Shown here piece by piece: positions 50,307 through 63,345 of a stretch of 64,000 nucleotides of DNA (positions are counted from its first letter, which is position 1; each line of letters starts with the position of its first letter). The notes under the pieces are model-generated. The model was not told the DNA's origin. It ran no database searches and worked only from the letters and a program-made list of their open reading frames with translations. This stretch comes from Baylisascaris procyonis. Taxonomy: Eukaryota; Nematoda; Chromadorea; Rhabditida; Ascarididae. The DNA lies in contig JAZARR010000119.1 of assembly GCA_037389465.1 (NCBI GenBank), positions 1 through 64,000 on the forward strand, read 5' to 3'. The translations under genes and the position numbers were made by a program.

Positions 50307-53300
50307 TTAATATTTGGCCTTATGACCTCCAACGGTTCGGTATCGCTTCACATAATACCACGTGCCCTGCTCGGTTTTCTGCTTCAATCGGTACATGTCC
50401 ATATCGTCATTCCAGTACCTATAAAAAGAAATTCAATATACTTTCACAATCTGGAATATATGAAGATAAACACATCGACTTATGTGGATGAACCCCTCCT
50501 CCTCCCTCAAAAAACATGTTTCCATAAGGCAATAACAACGATACAGCGATTTCATTGAACTTAACTCAAATATATGAACTTAGATGAAAATATTAACAAT
50601 ATTCAATAAGCAGAAAAATGTATTATAAGGACTGGCACGATCTATGCTTCGGTAGCTTTAAGAAGGGGGAGGATGAAAGTGCACGGAGTAGGTGGGGGGG
50701 GGGGGGGGGGGGAAAAAGAAATGGTTTCGTTAAAAGTTATAGGACAAACTAGCAATAATTTTACACTCATCTTCCAGCTCCTCCCAGATACCGAGCAAAT
50801 TGTGCAAGGAATTCCTTTAAATAGGGAAGATCGATCCGCTCTGTAAGATTATTTCATATTCCCTTCCCCTTCCTCGTTAAAACAAAATCCTCTCATTGAA
50901 GAAGATAAAATCACAAAAAAAAAATCATACCTATTAAACCTTTTATATCCGGCACGGTCGAAATCCGGTATCGTCCTATCAGGAAAAAGACCTGCCCAAT
51001 GAGCCTGAAAATTGATAAATGAAAATATTTGAGAAACTTGCCGCTTGAAAATTTTCAAAAATTTATAAAGCATTTAAATATAAACAAATAATAAAAATTT
51101 CCAATAAATTCTATTAGACTTAAAAATCCAACGATATATTTAAGCAAAACTGAGATTATTTTTATTCAACACAAAAGCGCTACTTTGCAAAACACACTTT
51201 TTTCAATAATTTCTTTCCCCCTTCAGTGAAAAATTTCGTTTGTTACCGAATTACGATTGAATAACGTCTCCCATTCCTTTCCATAGGTAATTCTAATCAC
51301 ATAATACTCTAACAATTCCAAAAAAATTGCCCAACTCATAAATATATTTGCCCAATCTACCTACACGCAAGAGTGTTTCCCAAATAGATAAACTTTCACT
51401 CTCAAAAAACGAAATTCGAGCCAGATAAGCGAAACTGAACCATAGCCTTACACAAGCGCAAGATCTTCAATAAGGAAACTTCGAGGCAGCCTCTTTCCAC
51501 TGGACAGTATATACCACCTCACTAAGTCAACGTTGTCTCGTTAATAAACGTTGCATAAAGGATGACGAATTATTAGACTTCCGATATTTAAAGCTATCAT
51601 CACGAGAAACTCATCAGATAACATAAACCTAGAGGTTTTTTGGCAACGATATCCCTACCGTTAGTACGTCACCAAACGGCATAGTTGCAACGAGCTTTCG
51701 AAAAAATTGAAAGCATCTCATCTATCAAAACGAAATCACAACCCAATAAGAGGCAAACATCGATGATAAACTCTCACTGTAGCATTTTAAGAAGATTTTC
51801 GCTATAGGCACCCACCGATTTTGTTGCACAACAGGAAGACCTTAAATTGAGCCTTCGATTATTCGAGGAAATATACGAAATCACTATTACCCCGATTTTA
51901 TTTATAAAGAGACACCAAAATGTGCAAGTTGATTTGTAAGCCTGACCATGCTATAACCTATATGCACCTTTGAACGTTGCATTTTTTTACAACTGGTTTT
52001 ATAATAGGGGACAACGATATTTGAACCCCCCTCCCCCATATACGTAAACGAAAGTATGTGGCCTTATAAAGAATGTAAAACGCAAACGGAATAGCAATAA
52101 GTCGTACCTGCATGACGCAACGCTCAATACGAAGCTGTTGTTTCTTGCATAGGCCCGTTAGTTGTCTCGGAAGCACTGTTCCATCCTCTCGCATAAACTG
52201 CTCTAATATGAGCACATCGCTATACTTCACCTAAAAATAAACGTTAACACAACTTTCATATGAAAACCGAACTTCTAGGTCTATAACATAAACTTTAAAA
52301 AGACCTCAAGGCGTTCCCTTAGACGTCTGCATTCAACGCCCCTCTAGATGGCAGATGGCTGGCACCAACAATGCCTCAAATCTTTGGTAATGAAGTTCGG
52401 AGAAAGAGAAAACTAACTTCTTGATGGTATGTATCATAGGCAATCACACCATTCATAACTGCAAAAGCTAACAGCAACGATCACTTGCCGGCTTAATCCT
52501 GCCCTCCTCCTCTTAGCTATGTCTCTGTCTCCGTGATACCTATATATCAAATATTTCAAGAAATAAGGATAAGAGGGGAGCATCGAGAAATTCTAAACAA
52601 ATGGTATTCCAAGAAAGATCAAATCCCATCCCGCTCGTTTTCCCCCTTCCCATTCCAATTGGCAAAAAATGTTTGAAAAACACCTACAGCATAAACATCG
52701 AAGCATGTTTACAAAACAAATCGAATGCACAAAGCAATTAAAGCTACCTTTATGGGAATGTTACACGTGCACAACGAGCATGTGTCATCACTCTTCTTCA
52801 GCACCTTCCTTTTATCCGTATCCGGCACATCAACCAATTGCACTGTGGTCGTATTGCCTTCCGTCTCCGACACAACTAAAATATTCCATTGAAGCATCCA
52901 GTTCCTTAGCAATAGCAGACAAATATGCCAAATAACCTCTCACATTCAACAGTGTGTTCTTTAGTCAAACCATGAATACCATAAGAGTCTATCCCATTGT
53001 GAACAACCAATGCCATTTCATGCATCTAAGCAACAAGTCAAACAATGTTAGAAACAAACTTTTTAGAAGATTTTTAGAAGACTTCCTAACTCAACGAACA
53101 CAGATCCCTTCCTCTCTTCTATAATAGGATATGAGATCATATGAACTCAAAGCCTTCAACTTAACGCCTATGTTGCTGTATCAATTAAAACCTCACGTTC
53201 CAAACAAAAGCAAATTGTTTCACCTAAGAACCAGCCATCCCTTTAAGCCAAGAAATGTCAATCCCTTCGTACATACAAGCTATATCATTTACTAGTACGC

Positions 53301-55780
53301 TTTACGCGACAATGACTATGCTATATGATAGTAATAAACGGAAGAAATGAGCAATAAAAAACTAACGCCACAATAAAGCTTTCAATTGTTAAATGCCAGC
53401 ACCAGTAACGGAGCCAAAACTTTCATTAGAGAAATATGAATGAAAAAAACCCCAACACTCATATCTCAAAAACATAATTCTTAAATAGGAAATAATAGTA
53501 TTTTCGAGGCTCCCAATGCGGGCTAAATTAAAAAATAAAAAAACTTACGATCACATGAAAACACAAAAAATTTATTCAATTTCGATAAATCACGGCAAGT
53601 CCAGAATTCCGCATGGACTCCGATGAATAAACGAAGAGGAGGGAGGTGGGAGGAAGGGAGGGGAAAAGGGTAATTTTCCTCCCGTGATTACAATCCTGGC
53701 AGTACTTTATTGTTAGGGCGCTAATCAATTGTTCTGATATTGTTTTATATATACCGCATAATACTCTGTGATGTCAAATGCACACACACTAGGCAGCAAT
53801 CTGCTCATATTATGTTACCCCACACCCCTCTTCCTTAAAGTTTCAAAGCAACAATACAACGAGTAGATGTTCTTTTTCACATCAATAAAAACCTGGTAAA
53901 CGTTTCATGCAAGCACTATTAGGCTGTCATAAAGAATATCAAAAAAGATGAATTTTCACTTCCTCAAGCAAAGAAAACCATCACATTCCCTACCAAACAG
54001 CCGTCAAAAAACACCGACTCGTTCATTTTTACGCAGAAATGATAACATCACATCAAATGGGGTGCATAAACGATGATATATGTATTCAGCAGTTTACTTC
54101 CTACGTTATTACTATTTCTATAAAAATGTATAACGCCCATATTCTCCGTCTAATGCAACTTATATTTATCAAATCCCTCTTCTTTGTTGTTATTTTAACA
54201 TTACTTCCCACCATCAAAAATTTAGCAATCTATTGCAATTATTTCTGCGAATTATAGCTAAACTAATTCTTTCCATGCAGATCAATCTCAACTTCAACTT
54301 GGCCTCCGCATGTCAGCAACCCAATTGATTCAGATGCCAAGAAACATCGCTATTTACGGCCTTTAGCAATTCCTGTAATTCAGTTGGAGCAAAGCAATTA
54401 GTTAATAATTCAGCTAATCTAGGTGCATTAAAGCAATTATTTAGTAATTCAGGTGATCCAGGTGCACCAAAGTAATTAGCTGCCCTTATCTCACCGAGCA
54501 ATGCCGGCGAGTAATGTTTCTAAAAAAAGAGCTACGGAGATCCTTTTGAAACTCCTGATCAGTGGGGAAAAATTCAAAACTTCTCGACGATGTCAAAAAA
54601 TTCACTTCTGCTTTCCCTCCTCTTCCCTATCCTTTGAATATCTACTGGTCACTACCTATGAAAAACCTTTCCCAGTTCTCCCCCTACCTCCTTCCTATGC
54701 CTCCCCCTCTACTAGTCCAAATTGAAGGCAAAATTCCAGAAAAATAAGGCAAAATAAAAAGGTGGTGAGAGAATCACTGCGAAGTAGCGACATAACAAAA
54801 ATTGACCAAAAATTCCTCTGACAATGCAGAGGACCTGAACTCTTGAAAATGAGGAGCGTCTTTTTAAGCAACAGTAAAGTAGAAAAAATTCTGATCTAAA
54901 ACATTAGTGAGAGAAGTTGCTCGTTATTCAAGGAAAAGAAGGACTTTAATTTTGGCAAATAACACAAATCATTTGATGAAGAGTCTTCACGAAAGAATAA
55001 CAGGAGGGCACTTGCAAGAGGTTTAAAAAAGAAGTTTAGAGCAGGCCTAAAAAAGTAAAGAAAGCGCATTGTTAAAAGAGATGCAAAAAAGATGTAAAAG
55101 CTGTCAGATAGGGTGGAAAACGATGCCTACAGTGCCATCCATCACGCACAATAAGCTTGATTGCTAAAAAACTTAAGCTGGATGGATTTTAATGAGCCCA
55201 GCATAAATAAGCGGTTTGAACATGCATTACAGAAGCTTCGTTGCTTCACAAGGGTTGATAGCACTGGAATCTGAGGTCAAGCTTATAAGAGGTTATCAAA
55301 AGAGCGAGCTAGAGCTCAAAAAACTGCAACTGATGAAGGAAAGATGACTCAAGGAAATTACAAAATACTATTTTAGCAGCTTCTTATTAAAATTTAGAGT
55401 GGCACCCTTATGCCATCAGATACTGCATATACTTCAAAATGCCCTATGCGTTTATTATTACTCTGTGTCGATCCAAAGCTCATAGTCATCCTGCTGCACT
55501 GAGGAATGAAACGCCTTTGCTATCTCCTTTCTCTCTTTTTTTGGGACTTCGTTCATGACCTCAATTTACCTCCCCTATTTGTCCTGTTTGTCTTATTATA
55601 TTTGAACTTATGTGAGGGAAAGATTACCTTCAAACTCATTTTCTTCAATAAATAAATAACGAATAAAAGCGCAGAACAGATTAGCTTGCCTTTCTTGACT
55701 GAACGAGGCGCAGTTGCACTCAACCGGCGGATGCCCTGCATGGATGTCCATCGATACGCCGAACGCCAAATTCTTAACAT
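50307..55780 (-). CDS. mrps-18A: Mitochondrial ribosomal protein S18 family (MRPS18A/mL66-like), complete, 5 exons
   Basis: Exons are 55780-55690, 52875-52748, 52230-52108, 51004-50931 and 50418-50307 (91+128+123+74+112 nt, 175 aa). All phases agree, and the stop is TAA at 50309-50307. Exon 1 encodes an Arg-rich, acid-free presequence (MLRIWRSAYRW...) typical of mitochondrial import. The core carries CSLCTCNIPIK, then YSDVLILEQFMREDG, LPRQLTGLCKKQQ and CVMQAHWAGLFP, matching the S18 signature (DVLLLSQF, LPRxITGLC, AHRAGLLP in animal MRPS18A). The C-X2-C pair is the family's usual zinc/RNA-binding motif. The C-terminus (FNRYWNDDMDMYRLKQK) is basic and aromatic. The product should sit in the mitochondrial ribosome. 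The first intron starts with GC (AAAG|GCAAGC); a weaker GT site 16 nt further on is also phase-compatible. The gene starts 1.4 kb downstream of SUMO on the same strand, so co-transcription is possible but not shown. Which S18 paralogue it is remains less certain than the family. Confidence 0.92.
52880..55685 (-). other. mrps-18A intron 1
   Basis: A 2.8 kb intron with a probable GC donor and ATATTTTAG acceptor. It contains the 54.37-54.48 kb tandem repeat and a purine-rich plus-strand stretch at 54.75-55.35 kb. No other gene is seen in it. Confidence 0.6.
54365..54485. repeat. Short tandem repeat in mrps-18A intron 1
   Basis: About three diverged copies of a 39-40 bp unit built around AGCAATTAGTTAATAATTCA and GGTGCA. 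The 62-codon minus ORF across it is a repeat by-product. Confidence 0.75.
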
Positions 55781-57188
55781 TGTCGCGGAGTGATCAACTC
55801 ACAATTTAGTCGCATCCCACACACTGAAATAAGTCATCGGTTCGATGCTACAATACAATAGAAACGATAGTTCTTAGCCGATGCAAGTGCACCTGAGATG
55901 AATCTTAGATTAACCGACAGAAGATCGTGTGACTAGAAACTTACTGCTACACAAAACGAAACCCGAACTCGCCTGATCCTGAACTCTCTCGCTTCAAATC
56001 TGCCCACTCTATAATCCCTCCTTGTAAGAAAAGAAATTATTGCAACTTACTATCAAGCAACTAACCATCGTAACTTATAATACATCAAATTCGAGCAAAC
56101 CGCCCCATAAACACCTTAACATTCGAAATCAGCTGAATTTCATTATATGAAATGAAACACCTCCTCACCGTTAAATTACTGTCCGACAATGACCTACTGA
56201 AGTTCGAAAAACAACCTCATACACACACAGCTTCATGATATTCACGGAAACAATTCTACTTACATGTGGGTAGTGGTCCGTCTTTGGCTATCAAGCCTAT
56301 TCCCCTCCCTATGCCATGCCTGATGGTCACGGCTAATTCCATCCAGAACTACCTCACTCTGCTCCATCTTCAACTCTTTTGGGCTATAAGATTTCGATAT
56401 AATCGAAAGAACTTTTTTAAATGAAAAAAATTTGCCGCAAATACACATGCATTACGGCGTACAGCTGCGATGATCCCTTGATTGCATCATCAGCCGTGAA
56501 GGAATGAAACACGCGCTTCCATGATCAGCCAAACTGATCATTGGTTCTACTAATGCACACTACAATCCATGCACAGTTGGAAAGAAGCACCGCCCCCCCC
56601 CCGTCTCTTCCTGCAACTACCATCTTCTTAGAACTTAGCGCCGACAAAATAGCCTTATCTCCCCAGCACAAATCATTTATATCATATATATTCAAATCAA
56701 TGAGAACCAACTTATCGACAATGTGCACGACATTCGACAACACGACTGATCCAAATTATTACAAAAACAAATGAAAAACGATTATTTATTTATTGGAAGG
56801 TGGAAAAGATAATAGAACAGTGCATAATCGACGATACAGTGAAAAGCAATATAAATAAAAGAACTGTAATACAAAGAGAACAAAATTTTCCACGGAAAAA
56901 ATGATTTTCAACAATGAGTTCAGTGAAACAAGTAATTCCCACCACCTGTCAACTTCAAATAACCTGCCAATCATTTCTTCATAACATCCCCCACTCCCAT
57001 ACCCCCCCCCTAAAAAAATTCGAGATCAACAGATGTGCTTCGAGAAAAATACTTTAAAAAACAGAAGCAATTTCTACCAACACCTTTTAATCACTCTCGA
57101 AATAACTGTGGGAAGCATATGCCCAGCGGTTGGACAGCAATAATTCAACATTTATCTTAGGAGATGCAGATCACTCGTCGAACCATTT

Positions 57189-58824
57189 TCATTCCATCTT
57201 CGTGACGCTGCCGCCCACCTGTTCCTGATACACCTGAAAATGGATATTTGTCACACCAAAATAACTCATACACCGCAATAATCGTTTACAAAAAACAAAG
57301 CTCAACTGACACCCCTCTGGTACCTTATCCCTCCCACATAGCCATTCTACATTTTGACACATTTATTCATGTGTTTAGCATCCATCCTAAATACCTAATA
57401 CATACGTCAGTTGCCACGCGAACTGACATTATCGTTCAACATAATGTAACTGTAAGCGTGCACCTATATATATCAGCCATGTCACATGACCTAGAAAAAA
57501 TCCCATCGATCAAAGAAATTAGTGGCCTGAATAAGAACGGCAAAGTGAACCAAAACTGAACCAACCTCGATGACATCGTCCTCCTCCATCTCGAGCGTCT
57601 TCGGCGTATCGTCGTCGTTGATGCGTCGCCCGTCGAAAAGGAAACGAAGCGAATCCACCATCACGCCTGTGCGATCCGCATACGACTTCTTCAGCTTCAC
57701 GAGGCTCGTTCCGTACTTCACGCGGAAGTGAACCTCGTTTGAATCCTTTAAAGAATCATTGGTTCTATTATTTCAAAAAAGCAACCTACAACTTTTCTTT
57801 ATTCCCACGCTTTATAGAGAAAAGCATGTTTTTCAATTACATTCTAGAACCCTTTATAGAAACCAAGCTTATTTTTTCTCAAGATAAACCAACACTGGAG
57901 AGAGAAGACGTAATGGGACACACTTCTCCACATTCAAATATACAAATACATTCAAATATACATCCTCTACCAAGAATACAAATGCATTACTAGTGAGGAA
58001 TATTGACGAACTCATATACCTTTGCCAACCAAAATTAACATCAACTTCCCATTAGTATTTCATTACATCCCTTGCAATACAATTCCAAAATATGCAATAA
58101 AGCCCGTTCTAACGAATATGCAAATTTAATCACATCCCTACTACCCATACGAAGACTGCTCATTCTTGATATGAGCAGATAAAAAAGAGGATCGAAGGAG
58201 ACTGGCACTCATTTATTTTAAAACCAGAAACAAACAAACAGAACAAATTAAAGCATTTTCCAGCGTTCCAAGGCAAAATCTAATAGAAAAAAAATTAATA
58301 AAAGAACTTCGATGCATATCCATACAAACTCCTATATAAATAATCCCCTATGAGATGCAACTTGCATCGCTCACTCCTTGTGACTAATAAACCCCTCATG
58401 TCTGCCTCCAGAACATTTTGAAGTTCTTTGTGCCAATAGCATCCTATCCGTCCGTTGCATTGGAAAAAAACTTCACGATAGCTGTCAACATAGTCGATGT
58501 GTATGGTACACCAGAGGTTAGCACGAACTCCAGCCACTGTCACTGGAGTCCACGCTTAGTTTCCCTAACAAAAATGTGACATCCCATTGAACCGGTGTGA
58601 TTAATATTGAAAACACTATAATGACACCAATTGGTAACAATGACCCAACAATCAATATGGTTCGATCAAGAGCTTATCTTCATTTTTAATTTCAATCATC
58701 ATAAACCTGAGAGTATTTAAGGACTCACCTGCCCAACCACTCGCAGCTTGATAAACTCGGGATGAGCTGGTGCTGGGGCTGGCGCTGTCGAATCTCCAGC
58801 TGCCTGCGACTCGTTGTCGGCCAT
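57189..58824 (-). CDS. smo-1: SUMO, small ubiquitin-like modifier (complete, 3 exons)
   Basis: Exons on the minus strand are 58824-58729, 57745-57566 and 57233-57189 (96+180+45 nt, 106 aa). Both introns are GT-AG, and the last acceptor is TTTTCAG. Residues 1-20 form an Ala/Pro-rich flexible tail. Residues 24-95 form the ubiquitin-like fold, with [42 protein letters not shown] and DDVIEVYQEQ essentially as in C. elegans SMO-1. The protease-processed GG is at residues 99-100, followed by a six-residue propeptide (SVTKME) that a SUMO protease would remove before conjugation. SUMO is attached to lysines of nuclear proteins through the E1 (SAE1/2) and UBC9 enzymes. The ATG opens the only frame joining exon 1 without an upstream alternative. 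Intron 1 holds repeat R2. A decayed copy of the locus lies at 10.8-12.5 kb. Possible poly(A) signals (AATAAA on the minus strand) lie near 56785-56793. Identification is secure. Confidence 0.97.
58010..58700. repeat. Repeat R2, SUMO intron 1 sequence shared with 10.8 kb
   Basis: Intron 1 of SUMO matches 10770-11410 through ACCCATACGAAGACTGCTC, AGCATTTTCCAGCG, CGACTAATAAACCCC-like and GTCCACGCTTAGTT segments. Only these two copies are present, both next to SUMO exon 1 or its relic. R2 is therefore most simply intronic sequence duplicated with the locus rather than an independent transposon. Confidence 0.72.
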
Positions 58825-59339
58825 CTTTTGAGAAACGGCGATACTTGACAAGCGCTGAAATGTTAGCTTATTTCAATATGTTGGCAAGATGTATATCGAT
58901 GGCACTGCGCATCACCACATTAATTCAACCCAACATCATTCCACCAAGATGAAACATCACTGAGTTACTGCCACCTTACATAAATGCTAAAAAAAAACGC
59001 CTCTAAAAGGGCATATAGCATTATATTCGCGCTATCTACGTACTTCAAAGCTAAAGAGAGGGGATTCAAGCACAGCTTTAAGTTGCCCGTCCGACGATTG
59101 ACTTCACAGCCAAGTCACCGACCGATTGCAAAATCAATTAAACAAGCAAACGAACTCACAACGGCCTTTTCAAACTAACAAATTCGCTCTGACCTCAGGC
59201 TTATCACTCTCTTCCTCTTCCCCAATGGATGGGACAATTGAGGGATGTGGAGAACGGTGGGCGCTGGGACCCCAACAACTTGTGAAGCCGGTAGGTTCAT
59301 TCACGCACATTCAACACGTTTGAACCCAAACATCTGGCT

Positions 59340-60435
59340 ACATCTACGCATGGGCAGACAAACCTATCTTAAAAAGCAACCATAGCTTAGGAAGGAGAAA
59401 CCGTATTAAGTAAAAGCAACCTAAGATTCCGAGTAAGGATTCGTGTCCTCTTCACGCATATACCAATCTTTTAAAAAACGCCTGTTGAAAACACACTAAA
59501 AGTCTGAGTAGCCAAGTGCGGCTCCGCTACACAGATACGCAACACACTTACTACCGCATCCCTCAGCACAGCAAAGAACAAGAACTGAACGACGCGAAAC
59601 CCACTAAACTTCACGATGAAGCAACCGACCCGTTTAGCAGAAGACTCCCTCATCCTCACCGTCCTTCACATAAATACGGATAACACTGAGCGCTACTGCA
59701 AAAGGCAGTGCTTATATATGCGTGCCTATTGCTACTTTCGCGCCAACATGACATTTTACATTATAGTTAAGATTGCAGTAATACACAGCGCGATCACTTT
59801 CACGCTGGCAAGCGTTCGCGCTCACTCAAGCAAGAGCGTTCCATTCGATTTAACGCTCTATTTTAGCATCGATAAAAATGAAACAACAGAGCAATGAGAA
59901 AACAACCTTTTTAGGTGTTAAAAACAAACTGTGAATTGATCCAACATTACTACGAAAATATCAAACAGAACATCAGACGAGTGACTATATTCAAAAATTG
60001 TTGCCGTCTGTAAAATAATTCCACTCCGGACAACAAGCAATTCCTAAAACGTTCCAAATCATCGACTATTAATTGGAACAACCAACTCCCTCAATGCTGA
60101 AAAATAGCCCGAAGAAGGATACCCTCATTACGAAACAAGATGGATCTCATCTGCTCTGCTTCTTTCCCCGTTTTTCGCTCCGTCCGTCTTTTCTGATTTT
60201 AGTAACATTCGTCTCAGCACAGATAAACGAAATGTTATTTAAAAATATTCAAGAAAACCTTGTCCCTTCATCCCCACGCCTTCCATCCTAATTTCACAGG
60301 AAAGCGTAAATCCGTTCAACGAGCCTCGGGTAATTTTCTTGTTTTTGAAAACACAGGTGACATCAGTACATACTAGTTTCTATTGATTTAACACGGAATC
60401 AATATCGATCGGTCACAAACGATGAAACCTTATAT
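59340..60435. repeat. Dispersed repeat R1, longest copy, upstream of SUMO
   Basis: It starts about 0.5 kb upstream of the SUMO start codon and contains all R1 blocks: the left AAAAAGCAACCATAGC segment, the TTATATATGCGTGCC core, the GAAACAACAGAGCAATGAG segment, and a right segment with GTCCGTCTTTTCTGATTTTAG and TCGATCGGTCACAAACGATG that is shared with 12200-12470. This copy may contribute sequence to the SUMO promoter region. No open reading frame is conserved among the copies. Confidence 0.8.
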
Positions 60436-60639
60436 TATGAGAACAATTTGAAGTTTCCTAAAAGGATTCGTCCAAACCTTATCAATCTCAAAGGAGTTTA
60501 TGCTTCATCTAAATTGATGAAGAAAACTAAACAAGCGAAATTTGAAAAGCTACCGTTTTAAATAACACTTCATGCAAAAACTGACAGATCGAAAAAAAGA
60601 GGTGTAAATGAGGTGCAAAAAAAGAGGTCACCCGGAAGT

Positions 60640-60850
60640 CTCAAGATTTGGCTTCATTTCAGTCTTTTCGAAGCCGGCCGTATGGCTTACGAGGCAAATG
60701 CGCATCTTCCCGCATCTGCGTCTGCATTTCAAAAGATACCGTACTGCAATTTTCTTTGCGAGACCAACATTTAGAGTAATGCAGCGCATTTCAAGTAACG
60801 CAGCACTGCAAACTATAAGAAACACCATCCCCCCTCTCCTACCTAAGTTT
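60640..60850. repeat. Dispersed repeat R3, copy 3
   Basis: It shares TTTTCGAAGCCGG, ATCTTCCCGCATCTGCGT and AGATACCGTACTGCAATTTT with the other R3 copies, and again ends in a C-rich stretch. It lies about 200 bp beyond the R1 copy upstream of SUMO, so the R1-then-R3 order recurs at 6 kb, 46-48 kb and 59-61 kb. Confidence 0.7.
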
Positions 60851-62009
60851 TAAACGGCAAAAAATATATAAGTGAGAGAAGGAGAAGTAGACCATCAATT
60901 AGGAATAATGAATGGAAAAATATGCAAATAAGATGTGAACTTCCTATCAGTTCTACTGAATAAAATAAAAAAGCACGCAGCACAGCAAACGCATCATCAA
61001 CAATGAGACTTTCAGAATCATGTAGATCAATACATACTCATTGACAAATAGTACAAGAAATTGCAGTAATTGAAATAATCAAGGCATCCTAGACGAGTCC
61101 AATGAATTAAGTTTATTAATATCCAAACTGTACCCGTTAGAGATCACGTTCGCTCCGATGCAACTTAAAACACCTCACCGAATTGCAGTACTCCCCTATT
61201 CTACGGAACGAATTAATAACCATCATATAGAAGGACAACGTGCGTTTAACCCATAAGGATGAACAAAGATGTGAGAACATCCCCTCGTTTGTGTTGTCGG
61301 CTATCCTTAAATACCTCACACCTGTCCCCATGAAATGCCAGGACGGTGCCCAACCCTCCCCCCTCCTCTTTCGCATTCACTCAGTAAAACACCCAGTTCA
61401 TAGTAGAAGGATCGAAGCAGCTTTCGTCGGCCCTCTGCGAACCTCCCAAAGCCATAAACATCGCTTTCTTTCAAATTTTGAATTCCCGCCAAACATGTCT
61501 GGACATTTTCACCCGTTCAGTACTGGAATGAGGTTGTTGAACGCCTTCACCCCTTAAAAAGCCTAATATTCTACAAAAGCGATTCCTGCTTTTCTATGAA
61601 TGAACGATAGGATGGTCAACACGGTTATAGCGAGCCAAAAAAAAAACTAATCTCACTACTTATTCGAAGAGAATATTTGGCAGATGGTGGAATTTGCATA
61701 TTATGAAATCCCCTAAAGCCCTCTTCCGATATAAACAAATTAAAGTAAAACTGAAATCTTTTTGGTTATCGAATTGAATACACTTTATTAATAACATTTC
61801 TCAACCACTGTAATTTGAATAACTCCTAATTAACGCTAATGAGATGAAACTGACCAATTTTCGAATAAAAAATCAATTCCTATTGCTTTTATCGCTGTTT
61901 GCTAATAAAACTGACTAACCAGTAGAGATACTCATCCGCTAATCAGTAAAACTCGTATTTGTTTTAGGAAGTACAAAAAATCATAATTTAGGTAAATTCT
62001 AGATCATTC

Positions 62010-63345
62010 TATGAACATATTTCCTACCCTTCATGAACCTATTCCTATGAACCTGTACATGAACCTATTCCCTACCCTGAGCCTTCCTATGAACTTATTC
62101 CCTAGCCCTCACAAATCTATTTTCTGCTTTCACGAACCTAACCCATACCCTTCATCAGCTATTCCCTACCTTTCATGAATATATTCCCTAGCCCTCATGA
62201 ACCTATTTCCTACCTTTCATGAACCTGCCCCCTATCCTTCATGAACCTATTCCCTACCCTTCATGAACCTATTCCCTGCCCTTCATGAACCTATTCCCTA
62301 CCTTTTATGAATATATTCCCTAGCCCTCATGAACCTATTTCCTACCTTTCTTGAACCTGCCCCCTACCCTTCATGAACCTATTCCCTGCCCTTCATGGAC
62401 CTACCCCTACCCTTCATGAACCTATTCCCTACCTTTCATGACCTGCCCCCTACCCTTCATGAACCTACTCCCTACCCTGAGCCTATTCCCTACCTTTTAT
62501 GAACTTATTCCCTAACCCTCATGAACCCATTTTCTGCTTTCACGAACCCAACCCAAACCCTTCATCAGCTATTCCCTACCTCTTATGAATATATTCCCTA
62601 GCCCTCATGAACCTATTTCCTACCTTTCACGAACCTACCCCCTACCCTTCATGAACCTACTCCCTACCCTTCATGAAACTATTCCCTGCCCTTCATGAAC
62701 CTATTCCTACCTATGAATATATTCCCTAGCCCTCATGAACCTATTTCCTACCTTTCTTGAACCTGCCCCCTACCCTTCATGAACCTATTCCCTGCCCTTC
62801 ATGGACCTACCCCTACCCTTCATGACCTGCCCCCTACCCTTCATGAACCTACTCCCTACCCTGAGCCTATTCCCTACCTTTTATGAACTTATTCCCTAAC
62901 CCTCATGAACCCATTTTCTGCTTTCACGAACCCTTCATCAGCTATTCCCTACCTCTTATGAATATATTCCCTAGCCCTCATGAACCTATTTCCTACCTTT
63001 CACGAACCTACCCCCTACCCTTCATGAACCTATTCCCTACCCTTCATGAAACTATTCCCTGCCCTTCATGAACCTATTCCCTACCTTTTATGAATATATT
63101 CCCTAGCCCTCATGAACCTATTTCCTACCTTTCTTGAACACCCTGAACCTATTCCCTACCCTTCATGAACCTATTCCCTGCCCTTCATGGACCTACCCCT
63201 ACCCTTCATGAACCTATTCCCTACCCTGATCCTATTCCCTACCTCTTATGAACCTATAACCTAGCCCTCATGAACCTATTCCCTACCCTTCATGAACCTA
63301 TTCCCTACCCTTCGTGAACCAATCCTTATCTTCCATAAACCTTAT
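62010..63345. repeat. 22-bp satellite with higher-order structure
   Basis: Degenerate copies of a roughly 22-bp unit (CCCTACCCTTCATGAACCTA plus TT) cover the whole interval, with indels and variants. A rare variant, CTTCATGGACCTACCCC, recurs at about 62391, 62797 and 63183, giving a higher-order period of about 406 and 386 bp (three copies). Other landmarks, such as GCTTTCACGAACCC and TATGAATATATTCCC, recur at similar spacing. This implies successive amplification of the small unit and then of a block of about 18 units. Short ORFs rich in HEP or MNL inside the array are by-products of the repeat. Confidence 0.95.
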
